Shown: positions 35,227-44,205, numbered from the stretch's first letter. The stretch is 64,000 nt of DNA from Phycisphaerae bacterium (GCA_019636475.1 JAHBXN010000006.1:186001-250000), one strand, 5' to 3'. Numbers and translations are program-made. Notes: generated from the sequence alone by a model not told the origin.

Positions 35227-36378
35227 TCAGATCGCTCGAAAGCAGTGGGCGATTTCCCGACGCGACGCACGCCACGCGGGCACGAGTCCGGCCGCGACGC
35301 CTACGCCGGCCGACATGAGGAAGCCGATGGCGAACATCGCCGGGCTTGCGGAGATCGGTACACTTTGACCTTCATTGGAGATACTGAAATTTCCCCACGA
35401 CACCATGGACACCGCCAGGAAGGTGCCGAGACCGCCGCCGAGCACTCCCATCAGCATTCCCTCCGCGATAATGAGCCTGGCGATCAATCCGCTGCGGAAT
35501 CCCAGTGTCTGGAGGACGGCATGTTCCTTGATCCGGTCCTGGACGCCCAGCACAATCGCATTCGCGACCAATCCCAGTACCGCTGAGAGACATCCGAGGC
35601 CCAGATAGCGCGTGAAGGCGATAATCTCGACGATGTCCGAGCCGGCCTGCGCCACGAAGGCCTTTTCAGTTCGTGTTTGCGTTGGTTCGGCCTCTGTGCG
35701 GAAGTCCGCGTCGATGTTCGCGGCGATTTCCTCGAGGCGAGTCGGGTCGCTCACCCGGACATTGAATTGGGTCACAATGCCGATACCCGCCTTCGCGGCA
35801 ACCTGCTGCAGGAACGGCAGATGGACATAGGCTGCGTTCTGATCCTGGGCTTCCGACGACCGGAAGATGCCCGCGACCGTCACCGACACGCCGGCAGAAT
35901 TGAAAGTCTGACCAACCTTGAAGCCTCGACGGCTAGCAAGATTCTCGCCAACCAGTGCCGCGTCGGACCGTTTTTGCCAGTCGTCCATGGAACCGGCCAG
36001 CATATGCCAATTCGGTGCAAGCAGGCTTACGGTTTCGCTCGGGATTCCACGAAACGTCACCACATCGAGGCTTGTGGCACAGTTGTTTACCACGACCTTG
36101 ATCGGCACGACCGCCGTCACTCCGTCGATCCGCGAGATTCGCTCCGCGTAGTGTTCCGGCAATCGGCTTGTCGCCGGGCAGTATCGATTCTCCCGATACA
36201 CGACAAGCGTCCGATCCGTCGCGGTGACTTCGGTCGCGTTGCGAATGCCCTCCTGCAAGGACTGCACGGCAACGAATAGAAACATCGCAACGGCGACGCC
36301 GGCGGTTGTCAGCAATGTGCGCGTCCTGTGGCGAACCACCTGTTTCCAGACGATCGGAATGAATCGTGGTGCAATCAC
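35227..36378 (-). CDS. ABC exporter permease 2 (FtsX type)
   Basis: A 383-residue permease with N-terminal helix (LLTTAGVAVAMFLFVAVQ), periplasmic domain (about 45-260) and three C-terminal helices (opening with TRYLGLGCLSAVLGLVANAI; later motif VQDRIKEHAVLQTLGFRSG). Two cysteines in the periplasmic part (RENRYCPATSRLP and VVNNCATSLD) could pair. Its start codon overlaps the stop of the ATPase gene by four bases (ATGA), so translation is coupled. It is about as long as permease 1 but only moderately similar, which points to an old duplication and a heterodimeric channel. Confidence 0.9.
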   Translation of the reverse strand: MIAPRFIPIVWKQVVRHRTRTLLTTAGVAVAMFLFVAVQSLQEGIRNATEVTATDRTLVVYRENRYCPATSRLPEHYAERISRIDGVTAVVPIKVVVNNCATSLDVVTFRGIPSETVSLLAPNWHMLAGSMDDWQKRSDAALVGENLASRRGFKVGQTFNSAGVSVTVAGIFRSSEAQDQNAAYVHLPFLQQVAAKAGIGIVTQFNVRVSDPTRLEEIAANIDADFRTEAEPTQTRTEKAFVAQAGSDIVEIIAFTRYLGLGCLSAVLGLVANAIVLGVQDRIKEHAVLQTLGFRSGLIARLIIAEGMLMGVLGGGLGTFLAVSMVSWGNFSISNEGQSVPISASPAMFAIGFLMSAGVGVAAGLVPAWRASRREIAHCFRAI

Positions 36379-37094
36379 TTCTGCACTCCGATCTGACCGT
36401 CGACGGCTGAATCCGTTACGCCGGATTCGATCAGTCGCCCCTTCTCGAGGTGCAATCTACGCCCGGCATGCGACGCGACCGTCGAATCATGGGTCACCAT
36501 GATAAGTGTTTTGCCAAGCTCCCGATTCAAACGACCCAGCAACTGCATGATCGCTGCGGCCGATTCGCCGTCCAGATCGCCGGTTGGCTCGTCCGCCACG
36601 ATGATCCTGGGATTGGCCACGATCGCACGGGCGATTGCCACGCGCTGTTCTTGTCCGCCGGAGAGTTGCCTTGGGTAATGATCGTGACGATCGGCGATGC
36701 CGACGAGCGTCAGGGCGGTCGATACGCGCTGATGGCGTTCCGCACGGGTGTGCCGGTGTAACAGCAGCGGCAGTTCGACATTTTCATAAGCGGTCAGGAC
36801 GGGTACGAGGTTGTAAAGCTGGAAGATGTAACCAATATGAGTGCTTCGCCAGTCCGCGAGGCGCGACCTCGACATTCCAGCGATGTTTTCGCCGTTAATG
36901 CGCAACTCACCGCGGCTCGGACGATCGATTCCCGCGATCAGATTCAACAAAGTCGTCTTGCCGCTCCCGGAGGGCCCCATTAAGGCCAGAAAGTCGCCCT
37001 GCTCGATCTCAAGATCCAGATGTTGAAGCGGTGTGATTTCAGAGTTTGCTTTGACGTACGTTTTCGTGACGCCGCGACACTCGACCAATGCCAT
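36375..37094 (-). CDS. ABC exporter ATP-binding subunit (LolD/MacB type)
   Basis: A 239-residue ATPase with Walker A GPSGSGKT (40-47), TLLNLIAGIDRPSRGE, Q-loop YIFQLYNLVP, signature [15 protein letters not shown] (family usually LSGGQQQR), Walker B IIVADEPTG and VTHDS switch. It powers the two FtsX-type permeases encoded immediately downstream; stop and start overlap by four bases. The adaptor gene ends 26 bases upstream. The whole order adaptor-ATPase-permease-permease-lipoprotein on one strand marks an operon. Confidence 0.94.
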   Translation of the reverse strand: MALVECRGVTKTYVKANSEITPLQHLDLEIEQGDFLALMGPSGSGKTTLLNLIAGIDRPSRGELRINGENIAGMSRSRLADWRSTHIGYIFQLYNLVPVLTAYENVELPLLLHRHTRAERHQRVSTALTLVGIADRHDHYPRQLSGGQEQRVAIARAIVANPRIIVADEPTGDLDGESAAAIMQLLGRLNRELGKTLIMVTHDSTVASHAGRRLHLEKGRLIESGVTDSAVDGQIGVQK

Positions 37095-37120
37095 GAAACT
37101 GCCTCCATCGCCCAGGGCGC

Positions 37121-38548
37121 TTATTTCTCGCCGAGTATTCGGATTCGTCCGCCGTGACGAAGGCCCGCCGGGGCATCCACGATCAGGCGATCCCCGATTT
37201 GCAGGCCGTCACGAATTTCGATCAGGTTATCACTGGTTTCGCCGCCAAGTTGCACACGCGTTGATTCGGCGACCGTTACACTCCCATCGGTCCTGTTGAC
37301 TCGCCATGCGAAAGCGCTGTCGCCCTGTCGATCGAATAACACCGTCGCAGGAACCAGTCGTCTCAGGCCAGGCTGCGTCGCCGATAATTTTCCCTGCGCA
37401 TCTGACCCGGTCCCTTCGGGTGTCGCGGCCGCTGGATGGAGCCGCACGCGGGCCGGCATGTCCGGCTTCAAATTCGGATCGGGATCATGAAGTGCGATTT
37501 TCACCTGTACGGTGTTTCGCTGAATGTTTGCTTCGTGCAATATGCGTGTCACCGTCCCGCGTAATTTCTTGTCCGGCAGGGCTTCCGTCGTAATCTGGGC
37601 GCGGTCACCGATGCGGACCTTGGCGGCATCGGCAATTGGAATTTCGGCTCGAACCTGTAATGAAGCCGGATCGTAAAGGCGCGCCACCGTGCCGGCGGAG
37701 TGTTCCGACGTCGCGGCGCTCTCGTCCCGGCCACGCGACCCGAGCGTAATGCGCGTCCCGGGTTCGATCGTTCGTGACAGGACGACACCGTCGATCGGCG
37801 CGCGAATCTCCATTCGTGATAGCTGAAGCTGAAGTTCATCCAGCACAATCAGTTGCCGAATCACCGCCGACTCCTGAACCTTGACGGCCGCTCGGGCCGC
37901 TCCGAGTTCTTTCTCCGCCGCGAGCGTTCGAAACTCCAACTGTGCGATCTCCCCGGCCGCAATGCCGCCAGTCGCAGAGAGCATCCGAACCCGGTCGAGT
38001 TGATCTCGCTGTTCGGCCGCACGCGCTTCGGCGGCCTGAGCGTCGAATTCGGATCTCGCCGCTTCCGCGCGCAGCGACGCGAGTTCCGCCTCCGCCTTGC
38101 GAACCGCCAATCGGGCATCTTCGTCAACCATTCGTGCAATCAACTGGCCGGCCTGGACTCGGTCGCCTTCGAGAACGATAACCTCCTTGATGACCCCTTC
38201 GGCAAGTGCCGCAACACTGACAGCGTACGGTGAAGCCTCTATCCATCCCGGCGCTTGAACCAACAGCGGGCCCCAGTCGTCCGATGTTGAGACACGCGAC
38301 GCCGCCGATTGATTGCGCAGCGATCCGTCGTCGATTGGCGCCGGCGCCACCGGAACGACCCAGACATTCAACGGGGGCGACAGTGCGTCCCTCGCGGTGT
38401 GTGCCAGGAGCGCGACCGCCACAAGAAAAATGAACATCGGGATCGCCAAGCGGATCATCCATTTCGACCGTGGCGGTGGAATGTGCGTTGTCAACGAGCC
38501 CGCGCTATCGTCCGCGGGCGATAGCAAATGGAGCATTGATTCCGGCAT
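37121..38548 (-). CDS. HlyD-family periplasmic adaptor of the second exporter
   Basis: A 475-residue membrane-fusion protein. One membrane segment (about residues 29-48: IRLAIPMFIFLVAVALLAH), a lipoyl half (VSVAALAEGVIKEVIVLEGD, then VQAGQLIARM), a coiled-coil hairpin rich in A, E and R (about 125-225), the second lipoyl half (MEIRAPIDGVVLSRTIEPGT) and a barrel. The C-terminal part ends with a GLRHGGRIRILGEK tail. The start MPESMLHLL follows AAGGA. It links the inner-membrane permeases with whatever outer-membrane exit is used; no TolC-type gene is in the window. Confidence 0.9.
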   Translation of the reverse strand: MPESMLHLLSPADDSAGSLTTHIPPPRSKWMIRLAIPMFIFLVAVALLAHTARDALSPPLNVWVVPVAPAPIDDGSLRNQSAASRVSTSDDWGPLLVQAPGWIEASPYAVSVAALAEGVIKEVIVLEGDRVQAGQLIARMVDEDARLAVRKAEAELASLRAEAARSEFDAQAAEARAAEQRDQLDRVRMLSATGGIAAGEIAQLEFRTLAAEKELGAARAAVKVQESAVIRQLIVLDELQLQLSRMEIRAPIDGVVLSRTIEPGTRITLGSRGRDESAATSEHSAGTVARLYDPASLQVRAEIPIADAAKVRIGDRAQITTEALPDKKLRGTVTRILHEANIQRNTVQVKIALHDPDPNLKPDMPARVRLHPAAATPEGTGSDAQGKLSATQPGLRRLVPATVLFDRQGDSAFAWRVNRTDGSVTVAESTRVQLGGETSDNLIEIRDGLQIGDRLIVDAPAGLRHGGRIRILGEK

Positions 38549-38706
38549 GCTGGAATTCCTTGTCGAGCAAAGCGATTGTGCGACAGATTGAAATGGCGGC
38601 GGGTTCGCCTCAACGGGAATGAAGCAATCCGCACCATGCCTTTGCACAGTTCCAATGCGACCGACCGGCGGTCGCCGATGGAATCACGTTTCGGGAATAT
38701 GGGAGA

Positions 38707-39075
38707 TCAAATCAGAAGTGGAAGACTTCGGTTCGCGCCCGGCGGATGAATCGCCCGGGATAATCGAGTGGCACAGATATGACATCCCGCTGCAATCCGC
38801 ATCGGGGCGCTGGAAGGCAGGCCGATGGCGTCGGCGCGTTCTCCGGACGGAAACGAATCCGGCTTGGTCGCCTGCACTCCGTGGCCGGAGCAGAAACAGG
38901 AACAGTCTGTTGAATCAGATGCGGGGACCGGCATTTCCGGCGATGAGTCATGCTGACAGCAGCACGCTTTGGCCGGCTCGCTTTTCTTCTCGCCCTGCGC
39001 GCCCAAGGCGCACGCGCTCGGACAAGCCAGCCCGACGAGTAAAACCATGCTCCAACTTAAGACGGTTTGCTTCAT
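38707..39075 (-). CDS. Small cysteine-rich secreted protein
   Basis: A 122-residue protein with signal peptide (MKQTVLSWSMVLLVGLACPS, cut probably after ALGA near residue 26). The mature part has cysteine groups ACCCQHD, DCSCFCSGH and GCHIC, ten cysteines in about 95 residues, with histidines beside several. This is a metal-binding or multi-disulfide pattern, but no known family fits. It is the first gene of the minus-strand export group, 158 bases before the adaptor, and the lipoprotein at the other end of the group also carries a cysteine cluster, so both may handle the same metal or redox substrate. That link is inference. Confidence 0.65.
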   Translation of the reverse strand: MKQTVLSWSMVLLVGLACPSACALGAQGEKKSEPAKACCCQHDSSPEMPVPASDSTDCSCFCSGHGVQATKPDSFPSGERADAIGLPSSAPMRIAAGCHICATRLSRAIHPPGANRSLPLLI

Positions 39076-39155
39076 GAATCCCTTATCAAGGGTAACGTTC
39101 GCAATGACCGATTTCCAGTCGGTTGCGATGATAATTGCCGGACGTTCCTAAGCCG

Positions 39156-39887
39156 CTATGTAGACTTGCTCACCGTCACGGTCTGGCCGCTGCTGTGGCG
39201 GAATGTCGGCGAGAGCATGGCTTCCACCATCGTCGCGATGTCGTCGGGGTACAGCAACTTGTCGCCGGGGAAGTCCGGAAATGCTCCACGCAGCATGTCC
39301 GTTTCGACAGCGCCGGGAGCAACGGCAAAAACACGTATTCCGTGCTCAGCCCCTTCGGACGCAAGTCCGCGGGTGTAAGCAACCACGAACGCCTTGGCGG
39401 CGCCGTACGCCGCAAAGCCCGGAAACGGATCGAAGGCCGCAATAGAGGCGATATTCACGATCGTCCCGCCACCGCTCTCTCGCATGATGGGCCAGACTGC
39501 CCGCGAACAGAGGTACACTGATCGAACGTTTGAAGCCAGGATATGCTCGAACATCGCGGGCTCCATCTCTTCGATGGGCGCGAGGGGTGCGGCTCCTGCA
39601 TTGTTTACCAGGAAATCCACGGGCCCGAACAGTTCAAGCGTTCGTTCGACGAGCCGTTCGACGTCCTGTGCGTTGGTGACGTCCGCTGTTTGCGCGAAAA
39701 CGCGTCCGCCGCCGCGCTCGATGAGCATCTGCGTTTCCGCCAGTTGATCCGCCGTCCGCGACGTGATCACGACGTTAACGCCGCTGACGGCCAGTCTTTT
39801 GGCAATGGCTCGACCGATGCCGCGACCGGCGCCGGTGACGATGGCGGTCCTGCCTTGAAGAAAATGCGCTGGATCACCGGCCGTCAT
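39156..39887 (-). CDS. Short-chain dehydrogenase/reductase
   Basis: A 243-residue classical SDR oxidoreductase. Cofactor motif TGAGRGIGRAIAKRLA (about 17-32), NNAGAAP in the central strand, catalytic serine in NIASIAAF and YGAAKAF (YxxxK) at about 152-158; all are intact. Arginine after the third strand (TSRTADQ) points to NADP(H). It could act on sugar, lipid or ketoacyl substrates. The ATG at 39887 with GAGGTG six bases upstream is preferred to a GTG nine bases earlier. It overlaps the end of the small cysteine-rich membrane protein gene by 14 bases, so the two are co-translated. Confidence 0.92.
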   Translation of the reverse strand: MTAGDPAHFLQGRTAIVTGAGRGIGRAIAKRLAVSGVNVVITSRTADQLAETQMLIERGGGRVFAQTADVTNAQDVERLVERTLELFGPVDFLVNNAGAAPLAPIEEMEPAMFEHILASNVRSVYLCSRAVWPIMRESGGGTIVNIASIAAFDPFPGFAAYGAAKAFVVAYTRGLASEGAEHGIRVFAVAPGAVETDMLRGAFPDFPGDKLLYPDDIATMVEAMLSPTFRHSSGQTVTVSKST

Positions 39888-40152
39888 TTTCGTCACCTCG
39901 CTTCACCGGGACGCGATGTCGAATCGATGCGGGGGAGTCAGGCGATTCGGCCGCGTTTGGTGTATTCGTGCCGAGCTGTATCAATTCGTGCATTCGACCC
40001 AACCGGTCTGATGCCGCCTTCGAGGCTTCGGAACACCGGCACCCGCCGCCGCAGCTCCCGTTGCTGGTGCGTGCGGCCTGTATGATCGAGCGCACGAGAT
40101 ATGCGGCGGCCGCGAGCACCAGCAGGCCGACTAAAACGGTTTCCACACTCAT
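39874..40152 (-). CDS. Small membrane protein with CGGGCRC motif
   Basis: A 92-residue protein: one membrane helix (VETVLVGLLVLAAAAYLVRSI) followed by SNGSCGGGCRCSEASKA and a polar tail. Position and cysteine spacing recall the FeoB-associated cysteine-rich membrane proteins found beside iron or metal transport genes, but no feoB is near. C34, C38 and C40 may bind a metal or an iron-sulfur group on the cytoplasmic side. The frame continues upstream of the chosen ATG without resemblance to coding sequence. Its 3' end overlaps the SDR gene. Confidence 0.65.
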   Translation of the reverse strand: MSVETVLVGLLVLAAAAYLVRSIIQAARTSNGSCGGGCRCSEASKAASDRLGRMHELIQLGTNTPNAAESPDSPASIRHRVPVKRGDENDGR

Positions 40153-40252
40153 GTTCGGATTGTAGTAGAATCCTTGGCGATGGCGAGTTCGAGTCGGCTT
40201 GATCTGCCTGCGCGCGTTTCCGCGGCGGCGAGCCCACTTTGGGAATTGCACC

Positions 40253-40750
40253 ATGACGATCACGGATTTGCTGGTTGAACGCCTGGTAATGGGTAGAAAG
40301 TGGACGGAGAGTCTGCTGGCTGACATTGAAGAGTCTCGCTGGTTTGAGATGCCCTGCTCGCCGACCGGCCACATTGCCTGGCAGATCGGTCATCTTGCAG
40401 CATCACAAATCGGGCTGGTGCATCATCGTTGCGCTGGTCGGCCGTTGGACGAGGTGCTGCCCGAGGGCACGCGATTGATGTTTGGCCGCGGCTCAACGCC
40501 GGTTGCGGATTCCACCAAATATCCGCCCATTTCCGAGATCCGATCTCTGTTCGTTCGCACTCAGCGGGAGGTAATCGACATGGTGCGGAATTTCAGTGCG
40601 GCCGATCTCGAATCTCCCGCCGGCACGGAGCCGCATCCGATGTTTTCGAGCAAGGCCGGCGCGATTTCGATGGCGGCCATGCACGAGACGTTTCATGCCG
40701 GGCAGATCGCTATGTTGCGGCGCGCGTTCGGGAAAGCTGCCTTGCGCTAG
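40253..40750 (+). CDS. DinB-like four-helix-bundle protein
   Basis: A 165-residue protein of the DinB/YfiT superfamily. Three histidines in metal-binding positions are visible: H47 (WQIGHLAAS), H144 and H148 (MHETFHAGQIAMLRR). Relatives are metal-dependent thiol (bacillithiol or mycothiol) transferases or damage-induced proteins; the substrate here is unknown. The ATG of MTITDLLVERL has a GGGA ribosome site; an earlier in-frame start extends into an arginine-rich stretch. Divergent from the membrane protein, 100 bases apart. Confidence 0.88.
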   Translation: MTITDLLVERLVMGRKWTESLLADIEESRWFEMPCSPTGHIAWQIGHLAASQIGLVHHRCAGRPLDEVLPEGTRLMFGRGSTPVADSTKYPPISEIRSLFVRTQREVIDMVRNFSAADLESPAGTEPHPMFSSKAGAISMAAMHETFHAGQIAMLRRAFGKAALR

Positions 40751-41146
40751 CTGGTGCGGAGAATGTAAGTGCTGTAACAGTCGTGATTCGGCTCAATTTG
40801 GTCGGCGCTGGGGGGTGCATTGTTCGCAATTCGTAAAGAATCGGAATAGAATCCGCCGGGTCGTTGAAATCGCGCGGGATGGGACGCACCATGCCATGCC
40901 CGTGTTCGTAACAACCCAATCGCCATGGATGGGGGATTTCCAAACGAAGCCTTCAAGGACGATGGCGGCGCAGGATGTGTCGGCTCGAATAGAGCCGACG
41001 AAGGAGCCAGTTCGAGTCAGGTCGAAACAATAAGGGAGCGCCGCCGCTTATCGGACGGCCGATTTCGGTCGGCGGCCCATTTCGACGTGAAGCGGGGCGA
41101 CCGATCCTTCGATATCTCAGAGGGGCTGAACTGTCTCAGGAGCTGG
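40751..41146. other. Intergenic stretch, possible promoter
   Basis: About 400 bases before the helical unknown at 41147. The frame of that gene is open further upstream but rich in D, R and S and without a ribosome site, so I leave it non-coding. A TAGAAT at 40847 with TTCGCA 18 bases ahead of it is a possible promoter. I see no RNA gene. Confidence 0.35.
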
Positions 41147-41752
41147 ATGTTCGTGAATCGTCAAGATGAAGCGCTGGAAGTTCTGCTGATTCTTCGCCGC
41201 CGCCTGCTTGATCGCATGGCACGCGTGATCGTTGAGAATCGCGAAAAGCTCCTCAATGGCACCAGTCGCACGAACAATCCGCTCGTCTCTCAGGCCGATC
41301 TGGCGGAGATGATCCGGAATCTCGGCGAGATCGATCGCGCGATTTCGGGCCTTGCCGAGTTCGCCACTCCTCCGAATGGTGAGTACGCCGTGCCGCCCGT
41401 CCCGGCTTCGGAATCGCAAAGCGACCCCGCGGCCTTCGGCATCTTCACGCGCTTCGTCGAACTCGTTCGAAAGTCGCGGCTGGAGGAGGCCGCCCAGGAG
41501 TTGTCGCGCATGCTCGCCATGCCGCTGGATCGTGTCACGACCGCGACGCGATTCTTCTCGCGCACGCTCAAGTCTGATCCGACCGTGCCGGCCCAGCTTG
41601 GAAAGTTCTGGCTGACGGTCGGTGAGGCGGGCGAAGCCGATGCTACTCGGTCGCTTATGCGGCTTTTCGGTTTCCAGGCGGTTGAGTCGAGAATGGCGTT
41701 GCAGGCGCTTCTGGCGCGCGTGAAGGCCGCGGCAGTGAGCGCCGGTCGCTGA
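41147..41752 (+). CDS. Hypothetical alpha-helical protein
   Basis: A 201-residue protein with no signal peptide, almost entirely helical: a first bundle (EALEVLLILRRRLLDRMARVI, in two helices; DLAEMIRNLGEIDRAI), a proline-rich linker (about 80-95) and a second bundle (GIFTRFVELVRKSRLEEAA to QALLARVKAAAVSAG) resembling helical-repeat adaptor folds. AGGAG five bases before the ATG fixes the start. I recognise no family. It precedes rsmE by about 100 bases on the same strand and may be transcribed with it. Function unknown. Confidence 0.65.
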   Translation: MFVNRQDEALEVLLILRRRLLDRMARVIVENREKLLNGTSRTNNPLVSQADLAEMIRNLGEIDRAISGLAEFATPPNGEYAVPPVPASESQSDPAAFGIFTRFVELVRKSRLEEAAQELSRMLAMPLDRVTTATRFFSRTLKSDPTVPAQLGKFWLTVGEAGEADATRSLMRLFGFQAVESRMALQALLARVKAAAVSAGR

Positions 41753-41850
41753 CGATATTTCTGGCGCACAAGCCATCCTTTATAATTCTTCACGGCGAGA
41801 CATCCATCCAGCTTCGATTTTCAGTCGTCTTGAGCGATTAAGGGATTGCC

Positions 41851-42639
41851 ATGCGTCCGCGTCGCTTTCTGGTTACCCGGCTTGGCGATGACTCGATCGT
41901 GATCGAGGCGGGTGAGGCTGCGCACGCCGAGCGGGTCCTGCGAATGCGGGCAGGCGATGCCGTGGTAGTGTTCGACGGCACCGGCGCTGAAGTTGACGGG
42001 CGAATCGAGCGGGTGGATCGCGGACGGCTCATTGTGCGCCCGACGGGTCCGATCCGTCTCGCGGACGATGGATGGGCGGGGCTGACTCTTGCGGTTGCCG
42101 CGCCCAAGGGCGAACGTGCGGATTGGATGATTGAGAAATGTGCTGAGCTTGGTGTTGCCGCGATCCGGCTCATCGTCACCGAGCGCGGAGCCGTCACTCC
42201 GGGCGCGGGCAAACTCGAACGTTGGCGCCGCAAAGCGATCGAAGCCGCAAAACAGGCCGGTCTATCACGCGTAATGGCGGTGGACGGACCGATGCCGATC
42301 GGCGAGGCGGCCGATTCACGTTGGCTGCTCTTACTCGGCGATCCGTCGCCTGCGGCGGAGTCATTCGTTGATCGGCTGGAGGGGCTTCGCGCCGGCGAGG
42401 CTCATGCCGCGCGGGTTCAGGTGATGGTTTATATCGGGCCCGAGGGTGGCTTCACGGAGGCCGAATCCGCAGAGCTGGCTTCGCTGGGGGCGATTGGTGT
42501 GCGCCTGGCGCCATCCATTCTGCGGATCGAGACCGCCGCAGTTGCGACCGCCGCTGTATTCGCCGGTGTGATGCGGGACGACGGGGCTTGGCCGCGTGGA
42601 TCAATCCACATGCGAACCCAAGAAGAGCACGCGGATTGA
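41851..42639 (+). CDS. rsmE: 16S rRNA (uracil-1498-N3)-methyltransferase
   Basis: A 262-residue SPOUT methyltransferase that uses SAM to methylate U1498 of 16S rRNA, close to the decoding site. The N-terminal PUA-like part starts MRPRRFLVTRLGDDSIVI with HAERVLRMRAGDAVVVFDG. The trefoil knot shows VAAPKGERADWMIEKCAELG, YIGPEGGFTEAE and LAPSILRIETAAVATAAVF, all family motifs. Length is standard (about 240-260). Start by the family's N-terminus. It converges with hom, whose stop is nine bases away. Confidence 0.96.
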   Translation: MRPRRFLVTRLGDDSIVIEAGEAAHAERVLRMRAGDAVVVFDGTGAEVDGRIERVDRGRLIVRPTGPIRLADDGWAGLTLAVAAPKGERADWMIEKCAELGVAAIRLIVTERGAVTPGAGKLERWRRKAIEAAKQAGLSRVMAVDGPMPIGEAADSRWLLLLGDPSPAAESFVDRLEGLRAGEAHAARVQVMVYIGPEGGFTEAESAELASLGAIGVRLAPSILRIETAAVATAAVFAGVMRDDGAWPRGSIHMRTQEEHAD

Positions 42640-42648
42640 GCGCGAACG

Positions 42649-43971
42649 TTACGCTGATGCGGCGTCGTCATCCAGAATCGGAATGCAGACGACTCGACCG
42701 ACGACATAGTCCACATTTGACATGGTTCGGATTGCGGCGCGGACGCTTTGCTCTTTCGCCGGATGGGTCACGACGACAACGGGTACCGCGTCGGAGGTGT
42801 GTGTTTCGTGCGGCTGATGCTGAACGAGTGACGCAATGCTGACACCTTGATCGCCGAGGGACTGGGCGACCGCCGCCATGCCGCCGGGCTTGTCCTGAAG
42901 TCCGACGCGAAGGTAAAACGCCGAGACACGGTCTTCCCCGCCGGCATGCCGTGCGGCCGGCGTTCGATCGGGCAGGTCTTTGCGTGATTCAAACACGCGT
43001 GCCGTGTTTCCGCAGGCGACTTCGACGATATCCGAAATTACTGCGCTGGCGGTTGGTCTGCCACCCGCGCCGCGGCCGTAGAACATCACATGACCCGCGG
43101 CGTCACCGTAAATGCTGACGGCGTTGAACGGACCGCGAACACCCGCGAGCGGATGCGACGTGGGCACGAACATCGGCCGCACGCAAAGTGTGACGCCAGC
43201 GTCGTGACGCCGGGCCATGGCGAGCAGGCGGCATACATATCCCAGTGCTTCGCCGGCCACGAGATCCGTCACCTCGATATCCGTGATGCCGTGATGCGTG
43301 ATCTGGCTGAAGTCGCAGGCCTCGCGCATTGCCACGGATGCGAGCACGCAGAGCTTGTGGGCCGAGTCGATCCCCTCGACATCGAGGCTCGGGTCGGCCT
43401 CCGCAAAACCAAGCTTCTGTGCTTCGGCAAGGGCATCCGCGTACGCCACCTTTCCGTCGCCCATGCGAGTCAGTATGTAGTTGGATGTGCCGTTGAGAAT
43501 GCCATAGATCGCGTCGATCTGATTGGCCGCAAGTCCGCGGCGGATCGATTCGATCAGTGGAATGCCGCCGCCGACCGCCGCCTCGAATGCGATGCAGCGA
43601 CCGGACGCGCGTGCCGCGGCGAAGACCTCTGCTCCGTGCAAAGCGAGCAAGGCCTTGTTCGCCGTCACGACGTCCTTTCCCGCGCGAAGCGCCGCGAGCG
43701 TGAACTCTCGCGCGGCCGTCACGCCGCCGATGAGTTCGACGATGATTTGGGTTTCGGGATCGTGAAGGGAATGCTTGAATTCCGTGGTGAACAATTCGGT
43801 CGGAATCAGGCCGGGGCGGTTCAAATCAGGATTGCGAACGAGAATGGAGCGAACCTCAAGATCGACCCCGACTCGATCTGCCAGTTCGTTCCGCTCGCTC
43901 AGAAGCATTTCGGCCGTGGCAGAGCCGACCACTCCGCAGCCGAGGATTGAAACGCCGACTCGTCTATCCAT
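42649..43971 (-). CDS. hom: Homoserine dehydrogenase
   Basis: A 440-residue enzyme that reduces aspartate semialdehyde to homoserine on the way to threonine and methionine. NAD(P) motif LGCGVVGSATAEML (10-23), the ANKALLA stretch (about 105), AFEAAVGGGIP, and the substrate region with ILNGTSNYILTRM and FAEADPSLDVEG are all intact. An ACT-type regulatory domain fills the C-terminus (about 365-435, KPGGMAAVAQSLGDQGVSI), so feedback by threonine is probable. This is the monofunctional form, with no aspartokinase domain, and no other threonine gene is adjacent. Confidence 0.96.
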   Translation of the reverse strand: MDRRVGVSILGCGVVGSATAEMLLSERNELADRVGVDLEVRSILVRNPDLNRPGLIPTELFTTEFKHSLHDPETQIIVELIGGVTAAREFTLAALRAGKDVVTANKALLALHGAEVFAAARASGRCIAFEAAVGGGIPLIESIRRGLAANQIDAIYGILNGTSNYILTRMGDGKVAYADALAEAQKLGFAEADPSLDVEGIDSAHKLCVLASVAMREACDFSQITHHGITDIEVTDLVAGEALGYVCRLLAMARRHDAGVTLCVRPMFVPTSHPLAGVRGPFNAVSIYGDAAGHVMFYGRGAGGRPTASAVISDIVEVACGNTARVFESRKDLPDRTPAARHAGGEDRVSAFYLRVGLQDKPGGMAAVAQSLGDQGVSIASLVQHQPHETHTSDAVPVVVVTHPAKEQSVRAAIRTMSNVDYVVGRVVCIPILDDDAASA

Positions 43972-44138
43972 GCCGAGAACCTTGTTTCCGTCGTTTTTGG
44001 CGTTTCCACTCGAGATGAATTTGCGCTCGCCAGAGGTCTAATTCGGTCGATCAAACGCAACTTATGAGTGATGAAGATGGCGGAGCCTCGATTCCTCAAG
44101 GTGGTATCAAAATCCGATTTTAGATTTAACCATTGGCC

Positions 44139-44144
44139 TATAAT
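44139..44144 (+). promoter_or_regulatory. Candidate -10 box upstream of the tail-anchored unknown
   Basis: A perfect TATAAT lies in an unusually AT-rich stretch (44075-44165) of this GC-rich sequence. The -35 position is poor (T-rich ATTTTA region), so strength is uncertain. It would give the gene at 44253 a leader of about 100 bases that contains the hairpin at 44206. Confidence 0.45.
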
Positions 44145-44205
44145 GATCTTAAATAGGCAAGTTCCGATAAAGTCTGGTCTGCGCATCGGCCGATAATTCA
44201 TTAAG

